Part shown: positions 17,079-27,305 of the stretch, in pieces | How positions within the stretch are numbered: position 1 is the first letter of the stretch | Layout of the letters: each line of letters opens with the position of its first letter | NCBI RefSeq assembly: GCF_000613885.1 | Contig: NZ_BAJV01000004.1 | Coordinates: 62,001-126,000, forward strand | Source: Asaia prunellae JCM 25354 | Lineage (GTDB): Bacteria > Pseudomonadota > Alphaproteobacteria > Acetobacterales > Acetobacteraceae | DNA length: 64,000 bases | Direction: 5' to 3' | Translations under genes and position numbers: made by a program | The notes under the pieces: model-generated | Database searches by the model: none | Seen by the model: the letters and a program-made list of their open reading frames with translations, nothing else | What the model was told of the DNA's origin: nothing

Positions 17079-20000
17079 GGCGCGGCGCTGGCAGGGCCGA
17101 CGCGCATGATCTGGATAACGTGTTCGGCAATGACACCGCATTTTGCAGGATCGACACCAGTCCCGAACAGACGCGGAAGCAGCATGAGCCTGACTTTCTT
17201 CTCCATATCGGGCCGATTGAGCGAATGTTCCTGCACCGCCTGCTCAACTATGCGGTCGATCTCGAAGGCCAGATCAACCCAGTCCTTATGGGCATCAGGC
17301 TCTCAGTCTCTGGTTTGTCCGAGAGCGTCTGCAGCAACACGCCATAATAGCCCTGCGCATAACGTCGCCCTTCAAAAACCGGAGGGATGGCATCCAGCTT
17401 GCGTCGGGCGACCTGCTCCTCGAATTCCTGAAAAAGCATGAATTGCTTCAGAGGGTGGTCAAACAGGCTCTCGGTCTGTTCGATCACCTTGCGCAGCAGC
17501 GCCGAGAAAGCCTCTTTTGCATAGGGATCGTCCTGCATCTCGTGTTCGATGGTTTTTGTGATGCGTGTGCGGATCAGATCGGTCTCGTTACGGGCTTTTT
17601 CTTCACTCCAGTCCTCAGGCGCTTCATCGTTTTTCTGGCCCATCTTGCCCACGGCATACACGCCGGAGGAATCCTGCACGCGCACGCCTGCCACATGACG
17701 GTCGAGCAGCTTTTTCACCTGATCGGCATATTGATCGAAATCGATCCGCTCGCCTGTATCCTGCAGGATCATCTGACGCAGGTTCGTGAGCTGCTTCAAG
17801 GTCTCCTTATACGTGCGACGATCCTTTTCGGTAACGCTGCTATCCTGGAAAAAAGCCAGTGACTGCAAGGCCACTTTCAGGCAGGTGGCAAATTTCGTCA
17901 GAGCCTCGTAAAAATCGTCACGCCGTTTGAGATTGGCGTCTACCATCTGACCGTTCTCTTCGGTCATGCGGGGCATGAGCACGCTGCGCAGCTGTTCGAG
18001 ATCGCTCTTGTTCTTCACGCCATCGAAAATCGCCCAGAGCGCTTTGTGCAGCGCAGGCAATTCGCGGTATTCCGAACTCATCTGGCTATAAAGCCCGACA
18101 AGATCGGCCGGATCGTAGCCACCGACATTCTGTGCTGCGAGCTGGTCATAACGGGCGAGCGTCGTATCGAGCTCTGCCAGAATGCCGCGATAATCGATCA
18201 ACAGGCCGAATTTCTTCTTTTTATGCAGACGGTTCACACGCGCAATGGCCTGGAGCAGGTTATGCTGCTTGAGCGGCTTGTCGATATAGAGCACCGTATT
18301 TTGCGGCTCATCGAACCCCGTCAGCAGTTTATCGACCACAATGATCAGCCTGAGTGCCGGATCTTCCTCAAAACGCGCAACCGTCTCGCGGGTGTAATCT
18401 TCCTCGTCCTTGTCGCCAATATTCTCTTTCCACCATAGCTGGATCTCGGGCAGCTTGCGTTCGTCCACCTCCTCATGCCCCTCACGCGTATCGGGCGGCT
18501 CATGACGACAGCACTTTCGAACAGACCGACTTCATCCAGATAACGCTTGTAGCGTATGGCCGAGAGCTTGCTGTCGCAGGCCAACATGGCTTTGAGCCCG
18601 TCATCGATATTGGCGTCGAGATGAACCGCCAAATCATTGGCGATAAGGCGGATGCGATCATCAGCCTTGTAGAGCTGATTGGCGCGGCTGAAACGCTTTT
18701 TGAGATCGGCTTTCTGCTCATCACCCAGATCCTGCGTGATGCGCTCAAACCAGGCATCAATAGCCCGGTCATTCACATCCAGATCGGGCTTGCGCTCTTC
18801 GTAGAGCAGAGGCGTGACGGTTTCGTCCTCCACCGCCTGCTGCATGGTGTAGGAATGGATGATCTTGCCGAAGCGACTGGTCGTCTGCTGCCCCTTGAGC
18901 AAAGGCGTGCCGGTAAAAGCGATGAACGCCGCATTGGGCAGCGCCGTTTTCATGCGGTTATGGCTTTCACCGCCCTGCGTGCGATGCCCCTCATCCACCA
19001 GCACGATGATATCGGCGCTGTCATTATGGCATTCGGGATAAGACGTGGCCTTGAAGAATTTATGGATCAGCGAAAAAACAATGCGCTCATGACTCTGACC
19101 GATCTGCTGAGCCAGATGACGGCTTGAGCTGGCAAAGACGTCGCTTTTGTTTTTCTTGTCTCCCAGTTCGCCCCCTGTCGCAAAGGTGGCGCTGAGCTGA
19201 CGTTCGAGATCCTTGCGGTCTGTCACCACCAGAAGGCGACATTGCTTGAGCGTGTCATCCAGAAGCAGCGCCCGGCTGAGAAAAACCATGGTAAAGGATT
19301 TTCCCGATCCGGTCGTATGCCAGATCACCCCTCCTTCGCGTCCGCCATCGCTGCGCCGTGTCTTGATGCGCTCCAGCAGCCGCTTGATGCCAAAAACCTG
19401 TTGATAGCGTGCGACAATCTTGCCCGCCTTACGGTCCACCAGCGTAAAGAACCGGGCCATCTCCAGCAGGCGCTCAGGCGCAAGCAGGCCGATAAGCAGG
19501 CGATCCTGCCCCGTGACGGAAAGCGGGCGCGAGGCCCAATCATCGAACCAGGTACGATCTGATGGCTTGCGCTCAGCGAAAATCGCCTGTTTCTGCTCAG
19601 GCGACAGAGGCGTGTTCTTGAGCGCGTCCATCTGCGCCTCTGACACATCTTCTTCTTTCCACCGTGCCCAGAATTTCTTAGGTGTGCCGCAGGTGCCGTA
19701 ACGACCTTCGTGTCCGGTGATGGACAAAAGCAACTGGCTATAGGCAAAAAGCTGCGGGATTTCTTCCTTGTGCTGGTTGCGCAAGGATTGCGAAATCCCC
19801 TCATCCACCGTCGGGCCTTTACCCGGTTGACCATCAGGGCGCTTGGCCTCGATCACAGCCAGCGGCATACCATTGACGAAACACACGATATCGGGCCGAC
19901 GGGTGGCCGCCTGATCGGTGCGCAGCACGCTGAATTCTTCGGTGAAGCTGAAATCGTTGTTCTGCGGGTTTTGCCAGTCGATCAGGGGGATGGTGGGCGT

Positions 20001-20348
20001 GGCCTTGCGCCCATCGATAAATTCCGTGACTGCTATGCCGTAGAGCAGATGGGTAGTGATGCCTTCATTCGCGCCCTTCAGTCCGCTGACGAAATCGGGT
20101 TGGGTGATACGAGAGACCAGCGTATCGATAGCTTTGTCCGAAAGAGCGCGTTCCTGCCCCTCGAAGCTATAGCGCCGCTTTTTCAACTCTGTCCGCAGGA
20201 TCGGTTCGAGCACCACACGGCTGCGGTTATTGTCCCGCAAGGCCAGCGCCTGGCCGGGCAAGAGAAAGTGCCAGCCTAGTGTGCTCAACAGCGCCAGAGC
20301 AGGCAGTTTGGCGCTGTACTCTTCCTGAAATTTCGGGCTGACACTCAT
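17075..20348 (-). pseudogene. hsdR: type I restriction enzyme R subunit HsdR, two frameshifts
   Basis: Three successive frames make one HsdR. 20348 to about 18492 encodes the N-terminal endonuclease domain (DIVCFVNGMPLAVIEAKRP, with the Asp and Glu-x-Lys of the PD-(E/D)xK site) and the first helicase lobe (HTTGSGKS Walker A, DEGHR box, FTGTP). 18468 to about 17305 encodes the second lobe (VDKLLTGFDEP, ARVNR) and C-terminal helices. A third frame (DAHKDWVDLAFEIDR to VGPASAAP) runs to 17075. Each break is repaired by adding one base, giving about 1091 residues, a normal size. HsdR translocates DNA and cuts unmethylated targets. As written it is interrupted; sequencing error is a serious alternative to true inactivation. 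Confidence 0.85.
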
Positions 20349-20355
20349 GGCTGGA

Positions 20356-21555
20356 TTATCCCGCGTCCGCTTCGATCTTTACCCGGCGCTTGCCGGTCAG
20401 AAGCTGCTGCATTAGCGCCTTCTTTTCCTGACGCAAGCGGGAGAGATCGGATTTAAGAAGCGTGATTTCTTCGTCTGCTTTGGTAAGGACGGAGGCGATA
20501 GCCTTTTGTTCAGGAAGCGTAGGTAGATAGAGGATAGTTTTACGCAAATCGTCGCCGCTTACCGCCTCGAAAGTACTTCCCTGAGACACGGTGCTCCAGC
20601 TGTCTTCGAGATTCAAAAAAGACTGATAAATGAACGATGACAGATTTTCATCATTCGTTTGAATACAAGCTATCCCTCTACCGATACATGCATGGTGCGC
20701 CGAGATCGCCACATTTCCGACAGGAGCGCGAACACTTAGTAGGATATCCCCAACTTTACATGTCTTCGTAACATCGGTCGTATAAATACGCGGCGCGGAC
20801 CTTCGGTCTTTGATATCTGCGTTACCTTGTAATAAGGGTAGCCCTACCCCTGCATCATTATAAAATTCGGATTTTGGTGACGATCCCATCTGTACATAGC
20901 AACAGTCGCTCAAACGTCTCTTGTGCCACTCCCCCGTGAACCCCGGCAGGCGTTTTTTGCCCGTGAGGAGCTGCTGCATAAGGGCTTTTTTCTGCCGCTG
21001 GCTATTGGCCAAAAGCTTTTCCATCACCTCAATCGCCCGATCCCACGTCGAAAGGATCGCTGCGATCTTTTTCTGTTCCGGGAGGGGGGGGAGAGGGATA
21101 ACGAACGAGCGTATCGTTGATAGATTAAGGCCTGCTTTAGCCCCGGCATCATTGAGACCATTCAGCTTCTTATTCATTCCCTCGGAGGACAACAGATGCG
21201 CCACGAATTCGCTCACGGCCTTGTGTGGCTCCATCCTTACAAGGGCTAAATGCTGATTGATGAATGCCGTCCCAAAACCGGGCGGTACGAGACCAATCTT
21301 CCCTAGCTCGGCGGTTATCGAAATGAGAACATCACCTGACTCAAGAGAAGTCCGCCGCCCTTCACTGGAAGTAACAGGCAAGGAGACGTATTTCATATCA
21401 TCATTTGATACCCTAATTCCTTCCCTTCCTAAATTCGTCATACGAACGAATTTGTCTCCTTGGTTCGCGTAGTATTGCGACCAATCGCGAGATCCGCTGG
21501 TAACTATTTTTGATATCTTATCAATAGTAACCGCATCCCACCCTTCAGGAAGCAT
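20356..21555 (-). CDS. hsdS: type I restriction-modification specificity subunit HsdS
   Basis: 399 residues from the ATG at 21555, which has AAGGAG eight bases upstream; it overlaps the end of hsdM by 11 bases. Two target-recognition domains (about 1-150 and 205-335) are each followed by a conserved helical spacer: PLPPLPEQKKIAAIL with KKALMQQLLTGKKR, and LPTLPEQKAIASVL with KKALMQQLLTGKRR. The near identity of the two spacers is normal and lets half-subunits recombine. HsdS selects the bipartite DNA target for both methylation and cutting. hsdR starts seven bases after its stop. The frame is intact, unlike hsdM and hsdR. Confidence 0.93.
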   Translation of the reverse strand: MLPEGWDAVTIDKISKIVTSGSRDWSQYYANQGDKFVRMTNLGREGIRVSNDDMKYVSLPVTSSEGRRTSLESGDVLISITAELGKIGLVPPGFGTAFINQHLALVRMEPHKAVSEFVAHLLSSEGMNKKLNGLNDAGAKAGLNLSTIRSFVIPLPPLPEQKKIAAILSTWDRAIEVMEKLLANSQRQKKALMQQLLTGKKRLPGFTGEWHKRRLSDCCYVQMGSSPKSEFYNDAGVGLPLLQGNADIKDRRSAPRIYTTDVTKTCKVGDILLSVRAPVGNVAISAHHACIGRGIACIQTNDENLSSFIYQSFLNLEDSWSTVSQGSTFEAVSGDDLRKTILYLPTLPEQKAIASVLTKADEEITLLKSDLSRLRQEKKALMQQLLTGKRRVKIEADAG

Positions 21556-23070
21556 AGCCAAGCTCCTTCAGATAAACATCCATCTGCGCCTCAAGCGCCA
21601 GAAGCTCTTCGCGAATGGCAACGCGCTCCGCACGAATGGCGGTCAGGTCGATTTCCTCTTCTTCCTCAAACGTATCCACATAACGCGGAATGTTCAGATT
21701 GCAGTCGTTCTCGGCAATTTCTTCCGGTGTGGCGAGATGGGCGTATTTCGGGACGTTTTTCCGGGCGCGATAGGTGGAAACGATTGTCTCGATTGCCTCC
21801 TCGCTCAGCGTGTTCTGGTTCTTGCCCGGTTTGAATTCCCGACTGGCATCGATAAACAGCACGTCCCGTGTTTTGCGGTCCTTGCGGAAGATCAGAATAG
21901 CCGCCGGAATGCCGGTACCGAAAAAGAGCTTTTCGGGCAGGCCAATCACGGCATCGAGGAGATTCTCCTCGATCAGCTTGCGCCGTATCTTTCCTTCCGA
22001 GCTGCCGCGGAACAGCACGCCATGGGGTACCACCACGCCCATGCGCCCGGTGCGTTCCTTTAGCGTCGCGATCATATGCAGGATAAAGGCGTAATCGCCC
22101 TTCGTTTTGGGGGGAATGCCACGGGCAAAACGATGATAGGGGTCGTGTTCAGCCTCGTCATGGCCCCATTTATCAAGGCTGAAAGGCGGGTTGGCCGTCA
22201 CGATATCAAAGCGCAGGAGATGATCCTTGTCATCCAGCAGTTTGGGGCTGCGTATGGTATCGCCCCACTCGATGCGATGGTTATCCTCACCATGCAGAAA
22301 CATGTTCATTTTGGCGAAAGACAGGTGGAGCCAATCGCCTCTTGCCCCAGCAATGCGTAGTTCTTGCTGCCCTTGTGGTTCTGCGTGACCTGACGCCCGC
22401 ATTTCATGAGCAACGAGGCCGAGCCACAGGCAGGATCACAAATGCTATCACCCGGCTGCGGATCGAGCAGACGGGCCAGAAGTTCGCTGACTTCGGGCGG
22501 AGTGTAGAACTCCCCCGCTTTCTGCCCGCCGCTGGCGGCGAAGTTCTTGATGAGGAACTCATAGCCATTACCGATGACATCGAGATTGCCCACGCGTGAC
22601 GGACGCAGATTCAGGCTTGGCTTGGCAAAGTCTTCCAGCAGATGGCGCAGGATGCTGTTTTTCTGCTTTTCATCGCCAAGGCGGTCGGAGTTGAAGCTGA
22701 TATCCTGGAAGACGCTCTTCCCGGCGTCCTTGAGCTTGGTGCCATTGGCTTCTTCAATGGCATGAAGCGCCTTGTCGATACGTTCGCCATTGCCGGGCGC
22801 GTTGCGTTCCTTGAACAGCGCGTAGAAATCAGCCCCTTTCGGCAGAACGAAGCGTTCTGATGCGAGCATGGACTCGATCATTTCAGGATGGTCGCCGAAC
22901 TGGGCCTTGTAGCTGTCATAATGGTCCTGCCACACATCGGAGATGTATTTCAGGAACAGCATGGTCAGAACATAGTCACGATAAGTGTCAGCGCTAACGG
23001 TGCCACGAAACGTGTCGCAGGCGCTCCAGAGCGCCTTGTTGATGGTGTCCTGTGAAATCTGCTCAGTCAC
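21545..23070 (-). pseudogene. hsdM: type I restriction-modification methyltransferase HsdM, one frameshift
   Basis: Starts at GTG 23070. The first frame covers the N-terminal helical domain (MTEQISQDTINKALW) and AdoMet motif I (DPACGSASLL; the usual form is GSGS) up to about 22322. The second frame continues from KMNMFLHG through motif IV NPPF to the C-terminus at 21545. Adding one base in the TGT following GSTW-coding sequence joins them into about 508 residues, the family's usual length. HsdM makes N6-methyladenine and, with HsdS, protects the host. It heads the operon hsdM-hsdS-hsdR-ygjP; the promoter should lie in 23071-23232. A diverged copy of its 5' end is found at 25017-25165. Confidence 0.87.
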
Positions 23071-23232
23071 GTTCTCGGTCCTGCTTCGTCACGTCATGCT
23101 GGGCCGTTATCCGGCCCGTTGTTACACGCGATCTTATACCGATACCCGGCCAAGGGAAGCGTGGAAGCCGGGAGAGGCTGCTTCGCGTGACCCAGCCTCG
23201 CCATTCAGAAGCTTTTTAGTATGCGGTGGCGG

Positions 23233-24353
23233 TCAATCAGATCCGGAACGACGCTTGAGATTGAGAGAGTAACGGGCATAGCGGTTCTGTCCAGCCCTAC
23301 TGAATGCTCCAAGCGCGACCAGCTCCGCCAGATCACGCGTAGCTGTGGCGGAGGTTGCTCCTGTGATCACGCGGTAGTTCTGGGCACTCAAACCACCTTG
23401 AAATCCGTCTATCCCTTCAGCCAGCATCCGAAGTACGACTTTCTCCTGGCGAGGGTTGAGCTGTCCTTTGAGACCATCCAGAAACCGCGCCTTTTCCACA
23501 ACGAAACTGATCGTGGCAATTGTCCGGGATTGTGCTTCGAGAACGATGCTTGCGAACCATGCCATCCAGCTCTCAATGTAGTTGGATGTACTCGCCCGAT
23601 GCAGCTCATCGTAATACGCTTTTTTATGAGTATTGATTGTTGCGGCCAGCCCCGTCACTACCGGGTTTCGAGGCTTTGCGCCAAGGCCTTTTCAGCGAGA
23701 GCCCGACCAAGACGACCATTCCCATCCTCAAAAGGGTGAATGGTCTCGAACCAAAGATGAGCGATCCCGGCCCGTTCCAACGCAGGCAACGGGTCTGCAC
23801 TACCCGGCGCTGTCTCGTTATACCAATCGACAAATCGGGCCATCTCTGCAGACACACGCTGGGAAGGCGGTGCTTTAAAATGAATATGCGGCGCATGCAC
23901 GGGACCAGAGATAATCTGCATCGCTTCTTTATGCTGGCGATAACCACCAATGACCTCCAGATCGCGGCGGCCATTCATCAACATGGCATGCCAGGCGAAT
24001 AGGCCCTGGTCCGTCAGAGGCGTCGAGCAGTTTCTATAGAGATCAGTCATCAATTCCGCAGCGCCTGCTTCAGCAGGGCCGGAACGACGCCTGTCTGCGG
24101 CAAAGCCTAATTGTCGAGCTATCGACGATTGCACACTTGCACGATCAAGCACTTCGCCCTCAATAGCCGAACTCTGCACCATCTCTTGTGACAGCAGTTG
24201 CACGACGAGATGCTGAGTGGCCGTGTTGTCCAGATGTTGCATGGACCCGACGACGACGCCCGACCCTTTCAAAAGTCGCTTCTCAGCCTCTTCCAAACGA
24301 GCCCTGTCGAACTGGAAACATGTCCAGTCCTGAAGCTGCCAATTCCAGCGCAT
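23233..24353 (-). pseudogene. Fic family protein (AMPylation type), one frameshift
   Basis: From the ATG at 24353 (MRWNWQ, a characteristic start of DUF4172-Fic proteins; a GTG at 24371 is less likely). It includes the inhibitory-type motif SSAIEGE near residue 65 and the Fic core HPFEDGNGRLGRA near residue 215. The frame breaks near 23665; one added base continues it through TINTHKKAYYDEL and a C-terminal winged-helix (NPRQEKVVLRML ... TATRDLAELV) to 23233, about 373 residues in total, normal for this class. Fic proteins transfer AMP or similar groups to target proteins. Its neighbourhood with a type I system is common in defence islands. An inverted repeat just upstream may autoregulate it. 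Confidence 0.85.
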
Positions 24354-24371
24354 GATCGATGTCCCCACCAC

Positions 24372-24407
24372 CTATCGATCACTATAAGCACATTTTATGA
24401 TCGATAG
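24372..24407. promoter_or_regulatory. nine-base inverted repeat upstream of fic, candidate operator
   Basis: CTATCGATC at 24372-24380 and GATCGATAG at 24399-24407 are perfect inverse complements, 19 bases before the fic ATG, where a promoter is expected. The C-terminal helix-turn-helix of this Fic class makes self-binding possible. Role inferred only. Confidence 0.5.
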
Positions 24408-24624
24408 AAGCGCTATCAATCGCTCATTCTCTCTGCGATCACCGGTCGAACTCTGACAACGCCTCACTCGATCATGACGAGTAAATCACAAGCCACGAGC
24501 ACCTTAAAAATCGACTCTTGCCTTCCCGGATTGTTTGTCCAAGAATGCGAAGAGGAAGAAGCGCGTAGACAGCGATATACCTCAAATCATTGGGAATAGT
24601 GATGCATACCACCCATAGTATTGA

Positions 24625-24662
24625 GGTTCGAGTCCCACAGTTCGCACCACTATCTCATTGAA
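24625..24662 (+). repeat. att-like site, right boundary of island (tRNA 3'-end-like)
   Basis: GGTTCGAGTCCCACAG through TTCGCACCA and CTATCTCATTGAAA repeats the left site at 3945-3983, here with a regular TTCGAGT T-loop sequence and CAC in the stem. The match continues for a further 330 bases or so into an integrase start. The sequence 5' of GGTTCG does not pair to make a T-stem or acceptor stem, so this too is a junction copy. Together the two sites define the 20.7-kb island. Confidence 0.75.
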
Positions 24663-24736
24663 ATTGATAGGTTTTTTGGCTCTCAACGCGTCAAACCGGG
24701 GCTTTCCCGGATTTCTTCCCAGAATGGCAAAGTCTG

Positions 24737-25016
24737 ATGCTGCGTCTGATAGGGTCCCACTACCATTTTCGCAGGGCCGTGCCGAAGGATATCCAGCCTC
24801 TCCTGAGGCGGTCCGAGATCTCCCTTTCGCTCACCACTTCGGCTAAACTCGAGGCTCGCAGACGGGCGGCACAGCTATATGACCGGACCGGACAGTTCTT
24901 CGACAAAGTGTGCGCCATGAGTGACTCGAAAAACCGACCGCCCACACCAAACGAGATCATCACTTTTTATGAGAGCTTCGTTAGCGACACTGAAAAAGAT
25001 AGTCGCCATAGGTTCG
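24737..25016 (+). pseudogene. integrase, N-terminal fragment of a second island
   Basis: About 93 codons (RLIGSHYHFRRAVP to FVSDTE) match the intact integrase at 4058 almost residue for residue, with scattered changes such as TTS for DTS and NEI for DEI. Similarity stops abruptly after SDTE near 25016 and the rest of the gene is missing. The same att-like sequence lies in front at the same distance. This is what remains of a second, related element that had integrated at the same kind of site. Confidence 0.88.
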
Positions 25017-25165
25017 GCGCTGACAGTGCCGCAAAACGTGTTGCAGGCGCTTCAGAATTCCTTGTTGTTGGCTGTGAAACCTGCTCAGTCACGTTCAGGA
25101 GCCTGCTTCGTCACGCGATGATGGTCCGTTATCCAGCTCGCTATTGCATGGGATCATATACCAAT
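25017..25165 (-). pseudogene. hsdM 5'-end fragment of the second island
   Basis: From about 25017 the DNA resembles the start of hsdM and its upstream region at 22988-23147: shared blocks include CTGCTCAGTCACGTTC, CCTGCTTCGTCACG and CCGTTATCC, with frequent substitutions and a small gap. Only about the first 25 codons (read on the minus strand) plus the leader remain. Its direct fusion to the integrase fragment shows that a large internal deletion removed nearly the whole second island. Similarity of roughly four bases in five indicates that this island was a relative of the intact one, not a recent copy. Confidence 0.75.
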
Positions 25166-25281
25166 GAACAGGAAGGAAAAGTGCAAGCGTCGACCGCGGG
25201 AGATCGCAGCGCTATCATCGCTGGGAAGAGCACGTCTTCGTATCATCTCAGAGTGCACGATTTGCGCAAAATAAACGCGTT

Positions 25282-26234
25282 TTACATGACAGGCGCGAGC
25301 ACTGTGCACAGCTCATTCAAAACCGTTACTGTAGCTTGTGATTGATTGCGGGCTTTAAGTGTCAGAATTCCATAAGAGCTGATCGCTATCTCAACCTCTG
25401 ATGGCAGGATTTGGATCTGTGCATATTTGGCCTGTTGATTGGCAACCGCTGCTGACAGAATTGTCAGCGCATCGGTTTTCTCCAGATAGGCGAGAGTCAT
25501 CACCAGCGAATCACTGCCAATAATATCTTTTGGCAATGCAATGCCGCGCTCAGCAAACGCATCCTCGAGTTTCTTGCGTGATTTCCCGCCTTTGCGCTGC
25601 AAAATCCAGGATAAGACGCCATTTCCTCCAGTCGTATCGTCCTCCCCTTGAGCAGCAGCGGGTTACCCGGCCTTGTTGATATTACCATGGGCTCCTCCCC
25701 AATCGGGAGGTAGTGAAACGTGCCACCGTTCTCCTCCTCCGGCGGTCGCCCGATCATGATATCGATTTCGCCATTCATCAGATCATTAGACAAGGCGATG
25801 CTGGAGCCGGTTCGTATTTCCAGCTCGATGCCTGGATTATCGCTCTGGATATTGAGCACGGCTTGGGTAAGCAAATCAACGACGGGGCCATCTATTGCAC
25901 CGATGGAAACGCTTCCCACGCCACCTTTTGATACGGTGTTGAATTCTTCACGCGTGCGTTCCAGCTCTTCCAACAGGTTTTTTGAGCGACGTGTCAAAAG
26001 CTCTCCATAGCTGTTGAGAACAAGGCGTCGCCCGTCGCGTCGAAAGAGCGGTGTGCCGATCATTTCTTCGAGATCACCAAGCAGGCGCGATGCGGCCGGC
26101 TGGGCCAGACCGAGACTGTCAGCTGCGTCTTGGAGCGTGTTGTGTCGAGACAGGGCCTGTAATAGCTGCAAATGTCTGAACTTCAGCCGGATATCCAGAA
26201 ACCATGAAGGGGAGAGCTGAAGCGTTTGTTTCAT
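25282..26234 (-). pseudogene. LysR-family transcriptional regulator, one frameshift
   Basis: The first frame (26234 to about 25612) carries the winged helix-turn-helix (TLQDAADSLGLAQPAASRLL) and most of the effector-binding domain. The second frame (to 25282) holds its C-terminal part (KKLEDAFAERGIALP, ANQQAKYAQIQIL). One added base near 25610 yields about 317 residues, the typical LysR length. It is transcribed away from the threonate/erythronate operon across a 150-base gap, the classic arrangement for a LysR activator of the neighbouring operon, with the sugar acid or an intermediate as probable effector. Interruption may be a sequence error. Confidence 0.82.
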
Positions 26235-26384
26235 CGGATATCCATAACACAGGTGATATGAACCATAACGGTTCGTGCATTAGACGCCTATCATCTTCTA
26301 TGAATTACTCAGCCCCAAGAAATATCCATTCGGCAATGACTAATGATGTCTGCACGGAATCACGGATGAGCGAGGGTCAATACG

Positions 26385-27305
26385 ATGCAGTCAGAACCAA
26401 AAGCGGCAAGGGTCGGAGTTGTAGGTCTGGGAGCCATGGGTCTTGGCGTTGCCAGGTCGCTGCTGCGCGCCGGCTTTGATGTCCATGCTTTTGATGTACG
26501 CCACGAAACGCTTGCGACGTTCGAAACATTGGGCGGGAGAGCCTGCATATCTCCCGAAAAACTGGCGTCTTTATGCGACGTGCTGGTCATCCAGGTGGTC
26601 AATGCCGAACAAACCGCGCAAGTGTTGTTCGGGGGTGATGGCGCTGTCTCTGCGCTCAAGCCCGGTGCTCTGGTCATCTCCTGCGCAACGGTCGCCCCTG
26701 CTTTTATCGAAGAACTGGATAAGAAACTCAGAGCCCATGAAATCTGGCTCCTTGATGCACCGATGTCCGGTGGAGCTGCAAAGGCTGCAACAGGTGACAT
26801 GACGCTGATGACCTCAGGTCCGGCTGAAGCCTATGCACGGGCCGAGGCAGTTCTTGATGCAATGGCAGGCAAAGTCTACCGCCTGGGTGATACGGTAGGG
26901 ATTGGCACGCGGGTGAAAATCGTCAATCAACATCTCGCTGGCATTCATATCGCAGCCGCTGCCGAAGCGATGGCGCTTGGCCTGCGCGAGGGTGCCGATC
27001 CGGCGACGCTCTACGAAGTCATCACGAATAGCGCTGGCAATTCATGGATGTTCGAGAACAGGGTTCCGCATATCCTTGCCGGTGATTACACACCGTTATC
27101 TGCGGTCGATATTTTCGTCAAAGATCTTGGTTTGGCGCTTGATACGGCGCGGCAGACGAAATTCCCGCTGCCACTGGCTGCGACAGCCCATCAGATGTTT
27201 CTCAACGCCTCGGCCGCCGGATATGGCCGCGAAGATGATTCTGCCGTGATCAAGATATTTCCCGGAATTACCCTGCCCGCAGAGAAGGCAGGATCAGAAC
27301 AATGA
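26385..27305 (+). CDS. ltnD: L-threonate dehydrogenase (3-hydroxyisobutyrate dehydrogenase family)
   Basis: 306 residues. N-terminal Rossmann motif GLGAMGLGVARSL, substrate-binding motif DAPMSGGAAKAA near residue 125 and the catalytic lysine in KIVNQHLAG near residue 180 identify the beta-hydroxyacid dehydrogenase family. The neighbours otnK, otnC and otnI narrow the role to oxidation of L-threonate to 2-oxo-tetronate, the first step of the known threonate pathway. A GAGGG ribosome-binding site precedes the ATG. Its stop overlaps the otnK start (ATGA). Related reductases such as tartronate semialdehyde reductase are the alternative, less likely in this context. Confidence 0.85.
   Translation: MQSEPKAARVGVVGLGAMGLGVARSLLRAGFDVHAFDVRHETLATFETLGGRACISPEKLASLCDVLVIQVVNAEQTAQVLFGGDGAVSALKPGALVISCATVAPAFIEELDKKLRAHEIWLLDAPMSGGAAKAATGDMTLMTSGPAEAYARAEAVLDAMAGKVYRLGDTVGIGTRVKIVNQHLAGIHIAAAAEAMALGLREGADPATLYEVITNSAGNSWMFENRVPHILAGDYTPLSAVDIFVKDLGLALDTARQTKFPLPLAATAHQMFLNASAAGYGREDDSAVIKIFPGITLPAEKAGSEQ

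Noticed and set aside
17075-23070. Phase-variable type I R-M switched off by slippage
   Set aside because: The breaks in hsdR and hsdM are not in long simple repeats, and similar one-base losses affect unrelated genes across the window, so sequence error is the better explanation.
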